Counted from the stretch's first letter, positions 7,156 to 16,605 are shown. The stretch: 64,000 nt of DNA from JAFGAS01 sp963809875 (GCA_963809875.1 CAWELC010000008.1:185662-249661), one strand, 5' to 3'. Numbers and translations: made by a program. The notes: generated by a model from the sequence alone, not told the origin.

Positions 7156-9078
7156 ATGTCTTACCTTTCAAAAGACAGCCCTGGAGAGGCCAATCTCCTC
7201 ATGGGCAATGAGGCAATCGCGCGGGGCGCAATAGAGGCCGGCGTGGCGTTCGCCTCCGCGTATCCGGGAAATCCGTCGTCGGAGATCATTACCGTCCTGG
7301 GGGGCCTGGCAAAAGAGCTGGGTATCTACGTCGAATGGTCGACCAACGAGAAAGTGGCTATTGAAGCGGCGGCCGGCGCCTCCTACGCGGGCCTCCGGTC
7401 GATATGCGCGATGAAGCAAAACGGCCTGAACGTGGCGTCCGACTTCATCAGCAACGTGGTGCTCACGGGCGTTGGGCCGGGAGGGATGGTGCTCATCGTG
7501 GCCGACGATCCGGGCGGCATCTCCTCGTCGAACGAGGAAGATACCCGCTACTTTTCGCGGCTCCTGGAGATCCCGCTGCTGGAACCGTCGGGATTCCAGG
7601 AGGCCAAGGATATGACCAAGTTTGCCTTTAAGCTCTCCGAGGAGAGGGGGCTCATGGTCATGATCCGAAGCGTGACCCGCATCTCCCACGGGAGGGGTAA
7701 CGTCGTCTATTCCGAGATCGAGAAGGGCAACAGGAAGGCGCACTTCGACACCAACCGGACGGTCCTGGCCTTTCCGGTCCCCTGGACGCACAAGATCCTC
7801 CACGAAAAGATGGCGGCCATCAAGGACAAGTTCGAGGAGTCCGATTTCAACCGGTATGAGGGGCCGAAGGGGGCCGAGCTCATCGTCGCGGCCTCCGGCG
7901 CGGCCTACCTCTACACAAAAGAGGCGCTCAACCTGCTGGGCCTTTCCGACAGGGTCGGCGTCCTCAAGCTCGGGACGACCTTCCCCCTGCCGGAGGACTT
8001 CATCGCCCGAAACCTTCAGGGGACCAAGAAGGTCCTTGTGGCCGAGGAGGTGATCCCGTTCCTCGAGTCGTCGATCAAAGAAGCCTACGCGAATCACGTC
8101 AAGGAGTTGGGCGTCGTCGAGTTCTTCGGCAAGGCCTCGGGCCACCTGCCCAAGGAGAACGAGCTCACGCCCGATATCATGGCACAGGCGATCGCCGGGC
8201 TCATGGGGACAACCTATGTTCCCGTCGATCCCGACTACCAGTCCAAGATCATGGGGCTGGCGCTGCCAAACTCGCCGTATCGGGCGCTCACCTTTTGCGC
8301 CGGCTGCCCCCACCGGGCGACCTACTGGGACCTCAAGAAGGCGCTCAAGCTGGACGGCCGGGACGGCTTCATCGTCGGGGACATCGGCTGCTATACCATC
8401 GGTCTGGGGCCCCAGGGCTATTCGATGCTGAGGACGACCCATGCAATGGGATCCGGTTCGGGCCTCGCCACGGGTTTGGGCCAGCTCAAACAGTTCGGGC
8501 TCGATCAGCCGGTGCTGGCCGTGTCGGGGGACTCGACCTTCTACCATTCGGTAATACCCGCCCTCATCAACGCCGCCCATCAGGAGGCCGATTTCACGAT
8601 GGTCATCCTGGACAACAGTACGACGGCCATGACCGGCGCTCAGCCGCATTCCGGATCCGATACCGGCGCCATGGGCGTGCCGGCTCACGCGCTCTCGATC
8701 GAGAAGATCTGCGAGTCACTGGGGGCCAAGGTAAGGGTGCTGGATCCCTTCAGCGTCGAGGAGACCGTTCAGTCGGTCTACGATACCATCCAGGATGAGA
8801 AGGGTATCAAGGTCATCGTCATGCGCCAGGAGTGCTGCCTCTATCGCCTCAAGAAGGACGAGAAGCGATACGACGTGCGGGTGGACGAGAAGCGCTGCCT
8901 GGGCGACAACTGCGGATGCAACCGCCTTTGTACCAGGGTCTTCAAGTGCCCCGGGATTATATGGGACAGGGTCAATAAAGTCGCCCGGATAGACGAGGTG
9001 ATCTGTAACGGCTGCGGGGTCTGTGCGGACATCTGCCCCGAAGGCGCCATCGTCAGGGAGGTCACCCATGAAGCATAA
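7156..9078 (+). CDS. iorA: Indolepyruvate ferredoxin oxidoreductase, alpha subunit
   Basis: 640 residues. The N-terminal pyrimidine-binding domain shows GNEAIARGAIEAG and AYPGNPSSE. The TPP domain is at about 390-540, with GDIGCYTIG, SGDSTF and LDNSTTAMTG. The C-terminal ferredoxin domain has CLGDNCGCNRLC... CPG and CNGCGVCADICPEG. The enzyme oxidatively decarboxylates aryl-2-oxo acids from aromatic amino acids to acyl-CoA and reduces ferredoxin; some relatives run in the direction of synthesis. It overlaps iorB by 11 bases and follows the FrhB-like gene, so the three form one operon. Confidence 0.95.
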   Translation: MSYLSKDSPGEANLLMGNEAIARGAIEAGVAFASAYPGNPSSEIITVLGGLAKELGIYVEWSTNEKVAIEAAAGASYAGLRSICAMKQNGLNVASDFISNVVLTGVGPGGMVLIVADDPGGISSSNEEDTRYFSRLLEIPLLEPSGFQEAKDMTKFAFKLSEERGLMVMIRSVTRISHGRGNVVYSEIEKGNRKAHFDTNRTVLAFPVPWTHKILHEKMAAIKDKFEESDFNRYEGPKGAELIVAASGAAYLYTKEALNLLGLSDRVGVLKLGTTFPLPEDFIARNLQGTKKVLVAEEVIPFLESSIKEAYANHVKELGVVEFFGKASGHLPKENELTPDIMAQAIAGLMGTTYVPVDPDYQSKIMGLALPNSPYRALTFCAGCPHRATYWDLKKALKLDGRDGFIVGDIGCYTIGLGPQGYSMLRTTHAMGSGSGLATGLGQLKQFGLDQPVLAVSGDSTFYHSVIPALINAAHQEADFTMVILDNSTTAMTGAQPHSGSDTGAMGVPAHALSIEKICESLGAKVRVLDPFSVEETVQSVYDTIQDEKGIKVIVMRQECCLYRLKKDEKRYDVRVDEKRCLGDNCGCNRLCTRVFKCPGIIWDRVNKVARIDEVICNGCGVCADICPEGAIVREVTHEA

Positions 9079-9697
9079 CGGAAAAACGCTGGTCCACGAC
9101 CCCACAAACATCATCATCGCAGGAGTCGGAGGGCAGGGGAACATCATGGCCTCTCAGCTGTTGGGAAGGCTTCTGGTCAAGAAAGGATATGAAGTCATCA
9201 TCGGGGAGACCTACGGTGCGTCTCAGCGGGGCGGATCGGTTATGAGCCACCTGCGGGTTACCCGGCAGGGTGGTATCTCCCCGATTATCCCAAAGGGCAA
9301 GGCCCATTATATTATCGCGCTCGAGCCCGCCGAGGCCCTCAGAGTCATGGGCGAGTACGGGAACCCGGACGTCCGGGTCCTTTCCAACACCCGGCCCATC
9401 TATCCGGTGGACGTCATCACGGGGGCCTTTGATTACCCGGACCTCGCCAACCTCAGGAAGATCATCACGGATCATTCCAGGGAAACCTTCTTCATCGACG
9501 CCACGGACATCGCGCTCAGGGTCAAGACGCCGATCCTCGCCAATATCATCATGCTGGGCGCATTCGCGCAGTGGGGGGTCGTTCCGGTCTCCATTGCGGA
9601 ATTCGAGGGAGCCATCAGGGAGAGCGTCCCGGAAAAGCACCTGAAGAAGAATCTCGAAGCGTTTGCGGAAGGGATGAAGGCGCTCGGGGCCTCGTAA
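9068..9697 (+). CDS. iorB: Indolepyruvate ferredoxin oxidoreductase, beta subunit
   Basis: 209 residues of the pyruvate-ferredoxin oxidoreductase gamma-type domain. The N-terminal Rossmann-like GVGGQGN motif and the segment GETYGASQRGGSV are diagnostic of IorB. The start at 9068 lies inside the end of iorA, which indicates translational coupling. It supplies the second half of the active site for the alpha subunit. A strong terminator follows. Confidence 0.92.
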   Translation: MKHNGKTLVHDPTNIIIAGVGGQGNIMASQLLGRLLVKKGYEVIIGETYGASQRGGSVMSHLRVTRQGGISPIIPKGKAHYIIALEPAEALRVMGEYGNPDVRVLSNTRPIYPVDVITGAFDYPDLANLRKIITDHSRETFFIDATDIALRVKTPILANIIMLGAFAQWGVVPVSIAEFEGAIRESVPEKHLKKNLEAFAEGMKALGAS

Positions 9698-9712
9698 TTT
9701 TCGTCAGCTCGA

Positions 9713-9753
9713 AGAAAAAAGGGCCGCGGTTTTTAGCCGCGGCCCTTTTTTTT
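9713..9753. terminator. Bidirectional terminator between iorB and MFS transporter 2
   Basis: A perfect 9-pair stem GGGCCGCGG/CCGCGGCCC (9721-9729 with 9737-9745) and 7-base loop is flanked by AAAAAA on the left and eight Ts on the right. It can stop transcription from both convergent genes. Confidence 0.92.
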
Positions 9754-9780
9754 GGATACGATGAGTACGTTCTTGAGCTG

Positions 9781-11125
9781 CTAGTCCTCCGGCTCCAGCT
9801 GGACCCGTTCCACTTTCGCCAGGTCCCTGAGGTAGAAGAAGGATCCGGCCAGGAAGAAGAGCGCCCCGACGGTGAAGAAGATGGGGAGGAACTTGAAACC
9901 GGCCACCAGACCCATCGCCGGGTCAACATTGAATTTTGTCATATAGTGATCGGAGACGATACCTATAAAGAGCGGCCCAAGGGACGCGCCCAGCAGATTC
10001 TGAACGACAATAGCGAGGCTGTACGAGATCGAGCGCAGTCCCGGATGAACGACATCCTGGGTGACCGCCGATGATCCCGCGACAAACATCGGCGCGGCCA
10101 GTCCCATCGCCATGAGGACGAAGTACTGGGCCTTGCCGGTGAAGAAATAGAAGGCGGAAAACAGGAGAAGTGCGGCCGTCAATGTGCTGATGGCCGGGAA
10201 GACGAGGCGGGCGGTCTTAAAGCGTTTCTGCAGTGCGTTAGTGATGATACCGCCCAGGGGAGCTCCGGCGACGGCCAGGAGGAAGATGACCGACGACTTC
10301 ATCGTCGCCTTGTCCATAGGCAGCCCTTCCAGCCGGTTGAAATATGCGGGGAGCCAGAGTATCAGGGCGTTGGTGACGAAGACGCAGCCCGCGTAGCCGA
10401 AATAGGTAAGCAGGAGTGAAGGGGTATCGAGAAATTCCCTGACGATATCCTTGACCTTCATCTTGATCTTCTGGGTCTTCTTTTCGGAGTGGGCGACGGT
10501 CCTCAGGAGCTCGACGGTCTTGTAGTCCTTCATGGAGAAGAAGAGAAACGCGAGCACGAGACCCGGAATCGCCATGATCCCGAAGGCATGGCGCCAGCCC
10601 GAGGTTCACCGCTATGATTCCCCCGAGCACCGATCCCATGACGATCCCGAGGGGAATCGCTCCGTTCCAGATGCCGATCATGAGCTCCCGCTTCTTCTCG
10701 GGGAAAAAGGCCGAGATGAGGCTGTACCCTCCGGGGACGTATCCGGATTCGCCGATGCCGACGGCAACCCGGGCGGTAAAGAGCTGCCTGAAGTTCATGG
10801 CAAAGGCGCAGGAGCCGGTGGCAAGGCTCCAGAGAAAGACCAGGATCCCAATGCTCCTGGTCCTGCGCCAGCGGTCAATGAGGATGGACAACGGGAAGGT
10901 CAAGAGGACGATCGACCAGTAGACGGCGGAGACCAAAAGGCCGCAGTCCTGGTCGGAAAAGCCAGCCCTCCCTCCGCCAGCGGGCGCCTTGAGGAAGGGG
11001 ATGAGTCCGGAAACAACGTAGCGATCTGCGTAGTCGATCATGTAGATGATGAAGAGGATGAAGAAGACGTAGTAGGCGTATCGCTTGGAAACGAGATAAC
11101 CCTCACTCGTATAGCTGTCAGCCAT
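9781..11125 (-). pseudogene. MFS transporter 2, interrupted by one +1 frameshift
   Basis: The protein would have about 447 residues and 12 hydrophobic segments if one base were removed. The N-terminal part (from ATG 11125) reads YMIDYADR, DRWRRTR and GIGESGYVPGG, then runs out of frame after AVNLG. The continuation WRHAFGIMAIPG lies one base further in the next frame. The extra base is within the GGGCTGG run at about 10594-10600. Everything else is intact, so this is either a very recent mutation or a sequencing error. It is similar to MFS transporter 1 (shared MKDYKTV and GESG motifs) and, like it, probably carries an organic anion. Convergent with iorB. Confidence 0.85.
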
Positions 11126-11329
11126 AAAATACCTCTCTCCTGGTTGTGTGATATTTCGGGCATTATACAAGAGGATAAACTGGATGGGAAGCTTTTTTAT
11201 TCCCCGGTTTTCGGGACTGAGCGGCGACGGAAAGATCCTGCGGGCGACCTCTGTGCCCATTTCGAAATGAGTTGACCGTAAGGGTCTGATGTGATACCGT
11301 TTTCGATAAACTCTCTTGATGGGTTTTTA

Positions 11330-12085
11330 GTGAACATCCTTATTTCCAACGACGACGGAATCGCTGCCGAGGGCATACGGACGCTGGCCGCGAGACTTGA
11401 GCGTGATCATACGGTCTTCGTGGTCGCCCCGGCCCGGGAACAGAGCGCCTCGAGCCACAGTCTTACGCTGAGGCGGCCGCTCTCCGTGCAGAAAACGGGG
11501 GAGCGCTCCTATGCGGTCGATGGGACCCCCGCCGATTGTGTGAACCTGGCCGTCAACGGAATTCTGGACACACGTCCCGATCTCGTTGTCTCGGGGATCA
11601 ATCACGGGGCCAATCTGGGCGACGACGTGTTCTATTCCGGGACGGTATCGGCGGCCGTCGAGGCGTTTCTGCTGGAGATCCCTTCGGTGGCCGTCTCGTA
11701 TGAGATGAAGGCGGCTCACGATTTCGGCCCGGCGGCCGGGTTCGCCGCGGACCTCGTCAATTTTCTCGGCGCCCACCGCATGCCGAAGGAGACGGTGCTC
11801 AACGTCAACGTCCCCGACAGGATCACCTCCGACCGTCCATCCTACAGGATAACGAAGCAGGGAAAGCGGATATACGGCAACGCCGTCGTTAGAAAGGTCG
11901 ACTCGCCGGAATCGGGATCTTTTATGATCGGCTCGGGGGAAATCGCGTTTGAAGACGACATCGAGTCGGACTTCTTTGCCGTCACTCACGGGTACATATC
12001 GATCACCCCACTTCACCTGGACATGACCAACTATCTATCCATCGGAGAGATCAGACAGTGGAAGATCCAGACCGCTTCGAAATAG
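11330..12085 (+). CDS. surE: 5'-nucleotidase SurE
   Basis: 251 residues from a GTG at 11330, chosen because the family begins exactly at NILISNDDG; the frame is open further upstream to 11291. The metal-binding DD pair in SNDDG, SASSHS, SGINHGANLGDD and YSGTVSAA are the conserved SurE motifs. SurE is a divalent-metal-dependent nucleoside monophosphatase with some exopolyphosphatase activity, linked to stationary-phase survival. It overlaps pcm by 28 bases, the same partnership as in the enterobacterial surE-pcm-nlpD group. Confidence 0.95.
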   Translation: MNILISNDDGIAAEGIRTLAARLERDHTVFVVAPAREQSASSHSLTLRRPLSVQKTGERSYAVDGTPADCVNLAVNGILDTRPDLVVSGINHGANLGDDVFYSGTVSAAVEAFLLEIPSVAVSYEMKAAHDFGPAAGFAADLVNFLGAHRMPKETVLNVNVPDRITSDRPSYRITKQGKRIYGNAVVRKVDSPESGSFMIGSGEIAFEDDIESDFFAVTHGYISITPLHLDMTNYLSIGEIRQWKIQTASK

Positions 12086-12713
12086 CGAGAAAGCGCATGG
12101 TCGATGTCCAGATCGTCTCGCGCGGAATCCACGATGAGGCGACGATCAACGCGTTTCTTTCGGTGCCGCGCCACCTCTTTGTAGAGGAGGCGCTGAGCAA
12201 CCAGGCATACAACGACTATCCGTTGCCCATCGGCGAGGGACAGACGATATCTCAGCCCTATATTGTGGCGCTCATGATCCAGAGCCTGGGCCTGACGGCC
12301 GACCGACCGTGTCCTCGAGATCGGGACGGGGTCGGGCTACCAGACCGCGATCCTGGCCGAGATCGCGGGGGAGGTCTTTTCCGTCGAGCGGATAGAAGAG
12401 CTGGCCGAAGAAGGCCGGACAAATCCTCCGAAAACTCGGCTACGACAATGTCCACATCAAGGTCAGTGACGGCACCCAGGGGTGGATCGAACAGCGTCCG
12501 TTTGACGCGATCGTCGTGGCGGCCGCGTCCCCCGACATCCCCAGGCCGCTCGTCGATCAGCTGAAAGACGGGGGAAGGCTCGTCATCCCCGTGGGAGGGA
12601 GGTCTTCGCAGGAGCTGGTCCAGGTCGTGAAGGACGGGCACGAGATCGTACGCAGCAATCTGGGCTCGTGCAGATTCGTGAAACTGATAGGAGAATACGG
12701 CTGGATGGAATGA
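12058..12713 (+). pseudogene. pcm: Protein-L-isoaspartate O-methyltransferase, interrupted by two +1 frameshifts
   Basis: Read with two single-base corrections this is a normal 217-residue PCMT. It has the N-terminal RKRMVDVQIVSRGI and VPRHLFV, then a SAM-binding VLEIGTGSGYQTA that is only found in the +1 frame. The first extra base lies at about 12301-12306, where GACCGACCGT stands for GAC GAC CGT. The second lies at about 12411-12415, GAAGGCC for GAAGCC. After both, the C-terminal AIVVAAASPDIP and GGRLVIPVGG follow in frame. Pcm repairs isoaspartyl residues in damaged proteins using SAM. GTG start at 12058, inside surE. Confidence 0.9.
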
Positions 12714-12843
12714 TTCGTGAGGCGCCGTTTTCACGCAGTGGTTCTTTCAATCACGGGCGGGAACGGCCGGGCGGCTCTGATCCGGCGGGCGACGTCGCGA
12801 CAGTTCCATCTATTTTTAGCGAGATTTCAGAAAGGGTGACTCG

Positions 12844-13485
12844 ATGGGCCTCTACCGGATGCTGGAGTTGTTGGCCGTCTTTGCCATAGATGTGATATCG
12901 GCGATCGGCTACCTGGGTGTTTTTTGTCTCATGGTTATGGAGAGCATGGTGATTCCCATACCGTCGGAGCTGGTGCTGCCTTTCGCGGGCTTCCTGATCG
13001 CACGCGGGGACTTTACCTTCACCGGCGTCATGCTCGTCAGCTCCCTGGGGAGCATCATCGGTTCACTCATCTCCTATTCCATGGGACGGTACGGCGGCAA
13101 CGCGCTGGTCATCAATTACGGAAAATACGTATTGCTGGACGTGGAAGACCTCAAAAGAACGGAGCGATGGTTCGAAAAGAAGGGTGAATACACCATTTTC
13201 ATCAGCAGATTCATCCCGGTCGTCAGGCACCTGATCTCCATTCCCGCGGGGATCGGTAAGATGGATCTCAAACGGTTCTCTCTCTACACGATCGTCGGTG
13301 CATCCATGTGGAACTTCATACTGATCTACGCCGGATACCTGCTCGGGGAGCACTGGAACAGGATCAAACACTATTCCGAACCGGTCTCCCTGGCGGTGGC
13401 GGCGATCCTGGTAATTGCCTTTGTCTATTTTGTCTATCGACACATCAGGGACAAGTTGGGGAATCGACGGACGTCCCCGGAGTAA
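12844..13485 (+). CDS. DedA-family inner membrane protein
   Basis: 213 residues with about five to six hydrophobic segments and the DedA/SNARE-associated-domain pattern: ESMVIPIPSELVLPFAG near the N-terminus, GS..GYGR-like SYSMGRYGG (about residues 79-87), and FISRFIPVVRHLISIPAG in the middle. This last stretch holds the conserved R and P residues of the re-entrant loops. DedA proteins act as lipid scramblase-like transporters, for example for undecaprenyl phosphate or phosphatidylethanolamine, and affect envelope homeostasis. An AAAGGG-type site precedes the ATG. It sits between pcm and an nlpD-like gene. Confidence 0.88.
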   Translation: MGLYRMLELLAVFAIDVISAIGYLGVFCLMVMESMVIPIPSELVLPFAGFLIARGDFTFTGVMLVSSLGSIIGSLISYSMGRYGGNALVINYGKYVLLDVEDLKRTERWFEKKGEYTIFISRFIPVVRHLISIPAGIGKMDLKRFSLYTIVGASMWNFILIYAGYLLGEHWNRIKHYSEPVSLAVAAILVIAFVYFVYRHIRDKLGNRRTSPE

Positions 13486-13527
13486 ACGCGATCGGCGGGA
13501 CGCGGTCATCTCTGCAGAGGTTTAGTT

Positions 13528-14217
13528 ATGCGCGTCGCATCGTTGTCGGGTCGTGCGAAAGGCAAAGGGCTGTCAATGCTGGCGGCGGCTCTGCTCTTTG
13601 GGCTTGCGGCCTGCGTGACCTCCACGACGACCACGGGGGTATATCACACCGTGAAGAAGGGACAAACCCTCTGGAGGATCGCCAAGACCTACGGCGTCGA
13701 TATGCAGACGATCGCGGAATACAACGATGTATACGACAAGAACCTCATTTACGCCGGACAGGATCTCTTTATCCCCGGCGCCGAGAAGCAGCTGGACGTA
13801 GAGATCTATAAAGGGGGCGGCGAGAACCAGGGCAATATCGTGGTCAATAAGGGGATGCTCATCTGGCCGACCGACGGGGTGGTCTATTCCCTCTTCGGAG
13901 TAAGATGGGGAGTGATGCATTCGGGGCTCGACATCGCCGGAAAATCGGGGACGCCGGTGCTGGCGGCAAGAGACGGCACAGTGGAGTTCGCCGGCCGCAG
14001 GGGGGGGTACGGCAATCTCGTGATGCTTCGTCACGACGATGATTATGTGACCTATTACGGCCACCTATCGGTCATATCGGTAAAGAAGGGGGATCTCGTC
14101 AAGAAAGGGGATAAGATCGGTCTGATGGGGAGCACCGGCAAGTCCACCGGTCCTCACCTCCATTTCGAGGTTCGCAGAGACGATAAGGTTAGAAATCCAC
14201 TCTTTTTCCTCCCGTGA
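13528..14217 (+). CDS. LysM/M23 peptidase-fold lipoprotein, NlpD-like
   Basis: 229 residues. A signal peptide ends in the lipobox LAAC (about residue 31). A single LysM domain (about 42-88: HTVKKGQTLWRIAKTY ... GQDLFIP) follows. The C-terminal M23 fold (about 118-229) has HSGLDIAGKSGTPV, GYGNLVMLRH and the closing STGPHLHFEVR. The HxxxD pair (HSGLD) and the HLHFE site look complete, so it could be an active endopeptidase, although most NlpD/EnvC proteins are amidase activators. It is the last member of the surE-pcm-dedA group and ends 8 bases before the adenine deaminase start. Confidence 0.88.
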   Translation: MRVASLSGRAKGKGLSMLAAALLFGLAACVTSTTTTGVYHTVKKGQTLWRIAKTYGVDMQTIAEYNDVYDKNLIYAGQDLFIPGAEKQLDVEIYKGGGENQGNIVVNKGMLIWPTDGVVYSLFGVRWGVMHSGLDIAGKSGTPVLAARDGTVEFAGRRGGYGNLVMLRHDDDYVTYYGHLSVISVKKGDLVKKGDKIGLMGSTGKSTGPHLHFEVRRDDKVRNPLFFLP

Positions 14218-14225
14218 TCGGGACT

Positions 14226-15947
14226 ATGAAAACAGACGAACTAAAAGCTCTCGTCGAGGCGGCGCGGGGGGCGCGGCCGTGTGATACCGTCCTTGTGGGG
14301 GGGCGGATCGTCAATGTATTCACCGGCCGGCTGGAGCGCGGGGACCTGGGCATCTCGGGCGGCCGTATCGCGGGTATTGGATCGTATAAGGCCGCCGAGA
14401 TCATCGATGTCTCCGGAAAATACCTCTGCCCGGGATTCATCGAGAGCCATATCCATATCGAAAGCTCGTGTCTCGTTCCCTCCCAGTTCGCCAGGGGGGT
14501 GCTCGTCCGGGGCACCACGACCGTAATCGCCGATCCCCATGAGATCGCCAACGTCATGGGAATACCCGGGATCGTTGCCATGCACCGGGACGCGGAGCTT
14601 ACCCCCCTCGAGGTCTACTTCATGCTTCCCTCCTGTGTGCCGGCGACTCACCTGGAAACCTCCGGCGCGTCGCTTTCGGCCGACGACCTCTCGACGCTGA
14701 TCGACGAGCCGTGGGTCCTCGGGCTGGGAGAGGTAATGAATTTCCCCGGCGTGATCGCCGGAGACGACGATCTCCTCAAAAAGATCGAGATGGCAACGGA
14801 GAGAAGGAAGTTGGTTGACGGGCACGCCCCCCTCGTCACCGGCCCGAGCCTTTCGGCCTATCTGGCCGCGGGGATCGGTTCGGATCACGAGTGCACGAAG
14901 CTTTCCGAGGCCCGGGAAAAGCTGGCGCAGGGGATGTTCATCATGATCCGGGAGGGCACGGACGCCCGAAATCTCGATGCGCTGATCGGCCTGGTCAACG
15001 AAAAGAACTTCTGGTTCACGACGCTCGTCGGTGACGACATCCACCCCGGGGACCTCCTGCGCAGAGGGCACATCGATTACTTCCTCAAGAGGGCGACCGC
15101 CGCGGGGATTGATCCGATAACCGCGGTCAGGATGGTGACGATCGTTCCGGCGATGCGGGCGGGTCTATCACACCTGGGGGCGCTCTGTGTCGGCAGACAG
15201 GCCGATGTGGCGGTCCTGGATGACCTGACGGATTTCAGTGTCTCGACGGTAATGAAGAGGGGAAGAACGGTCGGCCGTGATGGAGTGGCGTGCTACGAGG
15301 ATCTCGGGGTCTCCGAAATGCCCCGCGCCCCGATGCGCATGTCGGGTTTCGACGACCGATCGTTGCGGGTCCCGTTCAGGGACGGCCCGGCCCGGGTTAT
15401 CGGCGTCATACGCGGCCAGATCCTCACGGACGAGTTGTTGCTCGGCCTCAAGGGGGCCGATGGTACGGCCGTCCCGGATACCGGACGGGACATACTCAAG
15501 ATCGCCGTGATCGAGCGGCACCGGGCGACGGGAAACGTGGCCGTCGGTTTTGTGAAGGGGTTCGGCCTGAAGTCGGGAGCGATCGGTTCGTCCGTGGGGC
15601 ATGACTCACACAACATCACCGTGGTGGGGACGAACGACCCGGATATCGGTACCGCGGTGCGTCGGATTGTCGAGCTGGGGGGAGGACAGGTCGTGGTGAG
15701 GGAAGGAGCGGTTATCTCGGAGCTGGCGCTTCCGATCGCGGGACTGATGAGCGGGCTTTCCCTGGAAGAGGTGGACGCCCGGATGGAAGAAAACCGGAAA
15801 GCCGCCGCGTCCATCGGATGCGTCCTGAAAAAACCGTTTATGACGCTGTCGTTTCTGCCGCTTGCGGTCATCCCGAAGCTCAAGATAACCGACCGCGGGC
15901 TGGTGGACGTGGAGAAATTCGCGATCGTGCCGCTTTATGTTGAATAG
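14226..15947 (+). CDS. ade: Adenine deaminase
   Basis: 573 residues of the amidohydrolase superfamily, the usual length for Ade. The metal-binding HIHIESS and DPHEIANVMG motifs, GHAPLV and GSDHE in the barrel, and a C-terminal domain with VGHDSHNITVVG and SLEEV are diagnostic. The enzyme converts adenine to hypoxanthine and ammonia for purine salvage. The start at 14226 lies 8 bases after the nlpD-like stop; a GTG at 14214 is possible but overlaps that stop codon. The isochorismatase-fold hydrolase 17 bases downstream is probably co-transcribed. Confidence 0.94.
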   Translation: MKTDELKALVEAARGARPCDTVLVGGRIVNVFTGRLERGDLGISGGRIAGIGSYKAAEIIDVSGKYLCPGFIESHIHIESSCLVPSQFARGVLVRGTTTVIADPHEIANVMGIPGIVAMHRDAELTPLEVYFMLPSCVPATHLETSGASLSADDLSTLIDEPWVLGLGEVMNFPGVIAGDDDLLKKIEMATERRKLVDGHAPLVTGPSLSAYLAAGIGSDHECTKLSEAREKLAQGMFIMIREGTDARNLDALIGLVNEKNFWFTTLVGDDIHPGDLLRRGHIDYFLKRATAAGIDPITAVRMVTIVPAMRAGLSHLGALCVGRQADVAVLDDLTDFSVSTVMKRGRTVGRDGVACYEDLGVSEMPRAPMRMSGFDDRSLRVPFRDGPARVIGVIRGQILTDELLLGLKGADGTAVPDTGRDILKIAVIERHRATGNVAVGFVKGFGLKSGAIGSSVGHDSHNITVVGTNDPDIGTAVRRIVELGGGQVVVREGAVISELALPIAGLMSGLSLEEVDARMEENRKAAASIGCVLKKPFMTLSFLPLAVIPKLKITDRGLVDVEKFAIVPLYVE

Positions 15948-15964
15948 CAGTATGAGGTGAGATA

Positions 15965-16525
15965 ATGGACACAGCTACCAGGCGGGCCCTGCTCGTTATC
16001 GACATGCAGAAGGAGTATTTCAAACAAGGCGGTTTCCTCACGGTCCCCGAGGGGCCGAAAGTGGCCGAAAACCTCCTTGCGCTGATGGACGTTGCCCGAA
16101 GCCGGTCCATTGATATCATACACGTCAGGCACATCAGCAAAAACCCCCAGGACGCCACGTTTCGGGCGGGCAGTGACTCGGTGGAGTTCATCGACGGGTT
16201 TGTCCCCCGGGCGGGGGAGCCGGTCGTCACCAAGACGCGGCCCGGCTCTTTCTACCGGACGGAGTTGGGTGATATCCTCCTCAGGCGGCGGGTCGACGAG
16301 GTGATCATCGGCGGCCTGATGTCTTTCATGTGCTGCGACACCACCGCACGGGAGGCCCACGCGCGCGGCTACCCGGTCCATTTTCTCAGGGACGCCACGG
16401 CCGCCATTGATATCGGGCAGCTGCCGGCGCCCATGATCCACGCCGCGGTCTGCGCGGTCCAGGGGCTGGTCTTTTCACGGGTGGTGACGACCGGGGAGAT
16501 GATAGAGATCCTGAAAAAGGAGTAA
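15965..16525 (+). CDS. Isochorismatase-family cysteine hydrolase
   Basis: 186 residues with the triad of the family: Asp13 in LVIDMQ, Lys90 in VTKTRPGSF, and a cysteine at 123 in MSFMCCDTTAREA. Members hydrolyse amide or ether bonds in nicotinamide, ureidoacrylate, biuret, carbamoylsarcosine or isochorismate. Coupling to adenine deaminase could suggest a role in nucleobase or amide breakdown, but the substrate is not readable. A terminator follows. Confidence 0.88.
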   Translation: MDTATRRALLVIDMQKEYFKQGGFLTVPEGPKVAENLLALMDVARSRSIDIIHVRHISKNPQDATFRAGSDSVEFIDGFVPRAGEPVVTKTRPGSFYRTELGDILLRRRVDEVIIGGLMSFMCCDTTAREAHARGYPVHFLRDATAAIDIGQLPAPMIHAAVCAVQGLVFSRVVTTGEMIEILKKE

Positions 16526-16558
16526 CCCGGAGCGCATCACGAGACGATTATGAGAGTG

Positions 16559-16599
16559 GCGCCCCGGTCGTAAAAAAAAGGCCGGGGCGCTTTCATTTT
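16559..16599. terminator. Terminator between the hydrolase and GMC oxidoreductase genes
   Basis: A 9-pair stem GCGCCCCGG/CCGGGGCGC (16559-16567 with 16582-16590) carries a 14-base A-rich loop and is followed by TTTCATTTT. The two flanking genes converge on it. Confidence 0.7.
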
Positions 16600-16605
16600 G
16601 GGGGA

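Noticed and set aside
7168..8688. A 506-codon open frame on the minus strand opposite iorA
   Set aside because: Shadow frame caused by high GC; the plus strand carries all IorA motifs.
10560..10620. Programmed ribosomal frameshifting in MFS transporter 2
   Set aside because: No slippery heptamer or following pseudoknot is apparent, carriers of this family do not use it, and several other genes nearby show the same kind of extra base.
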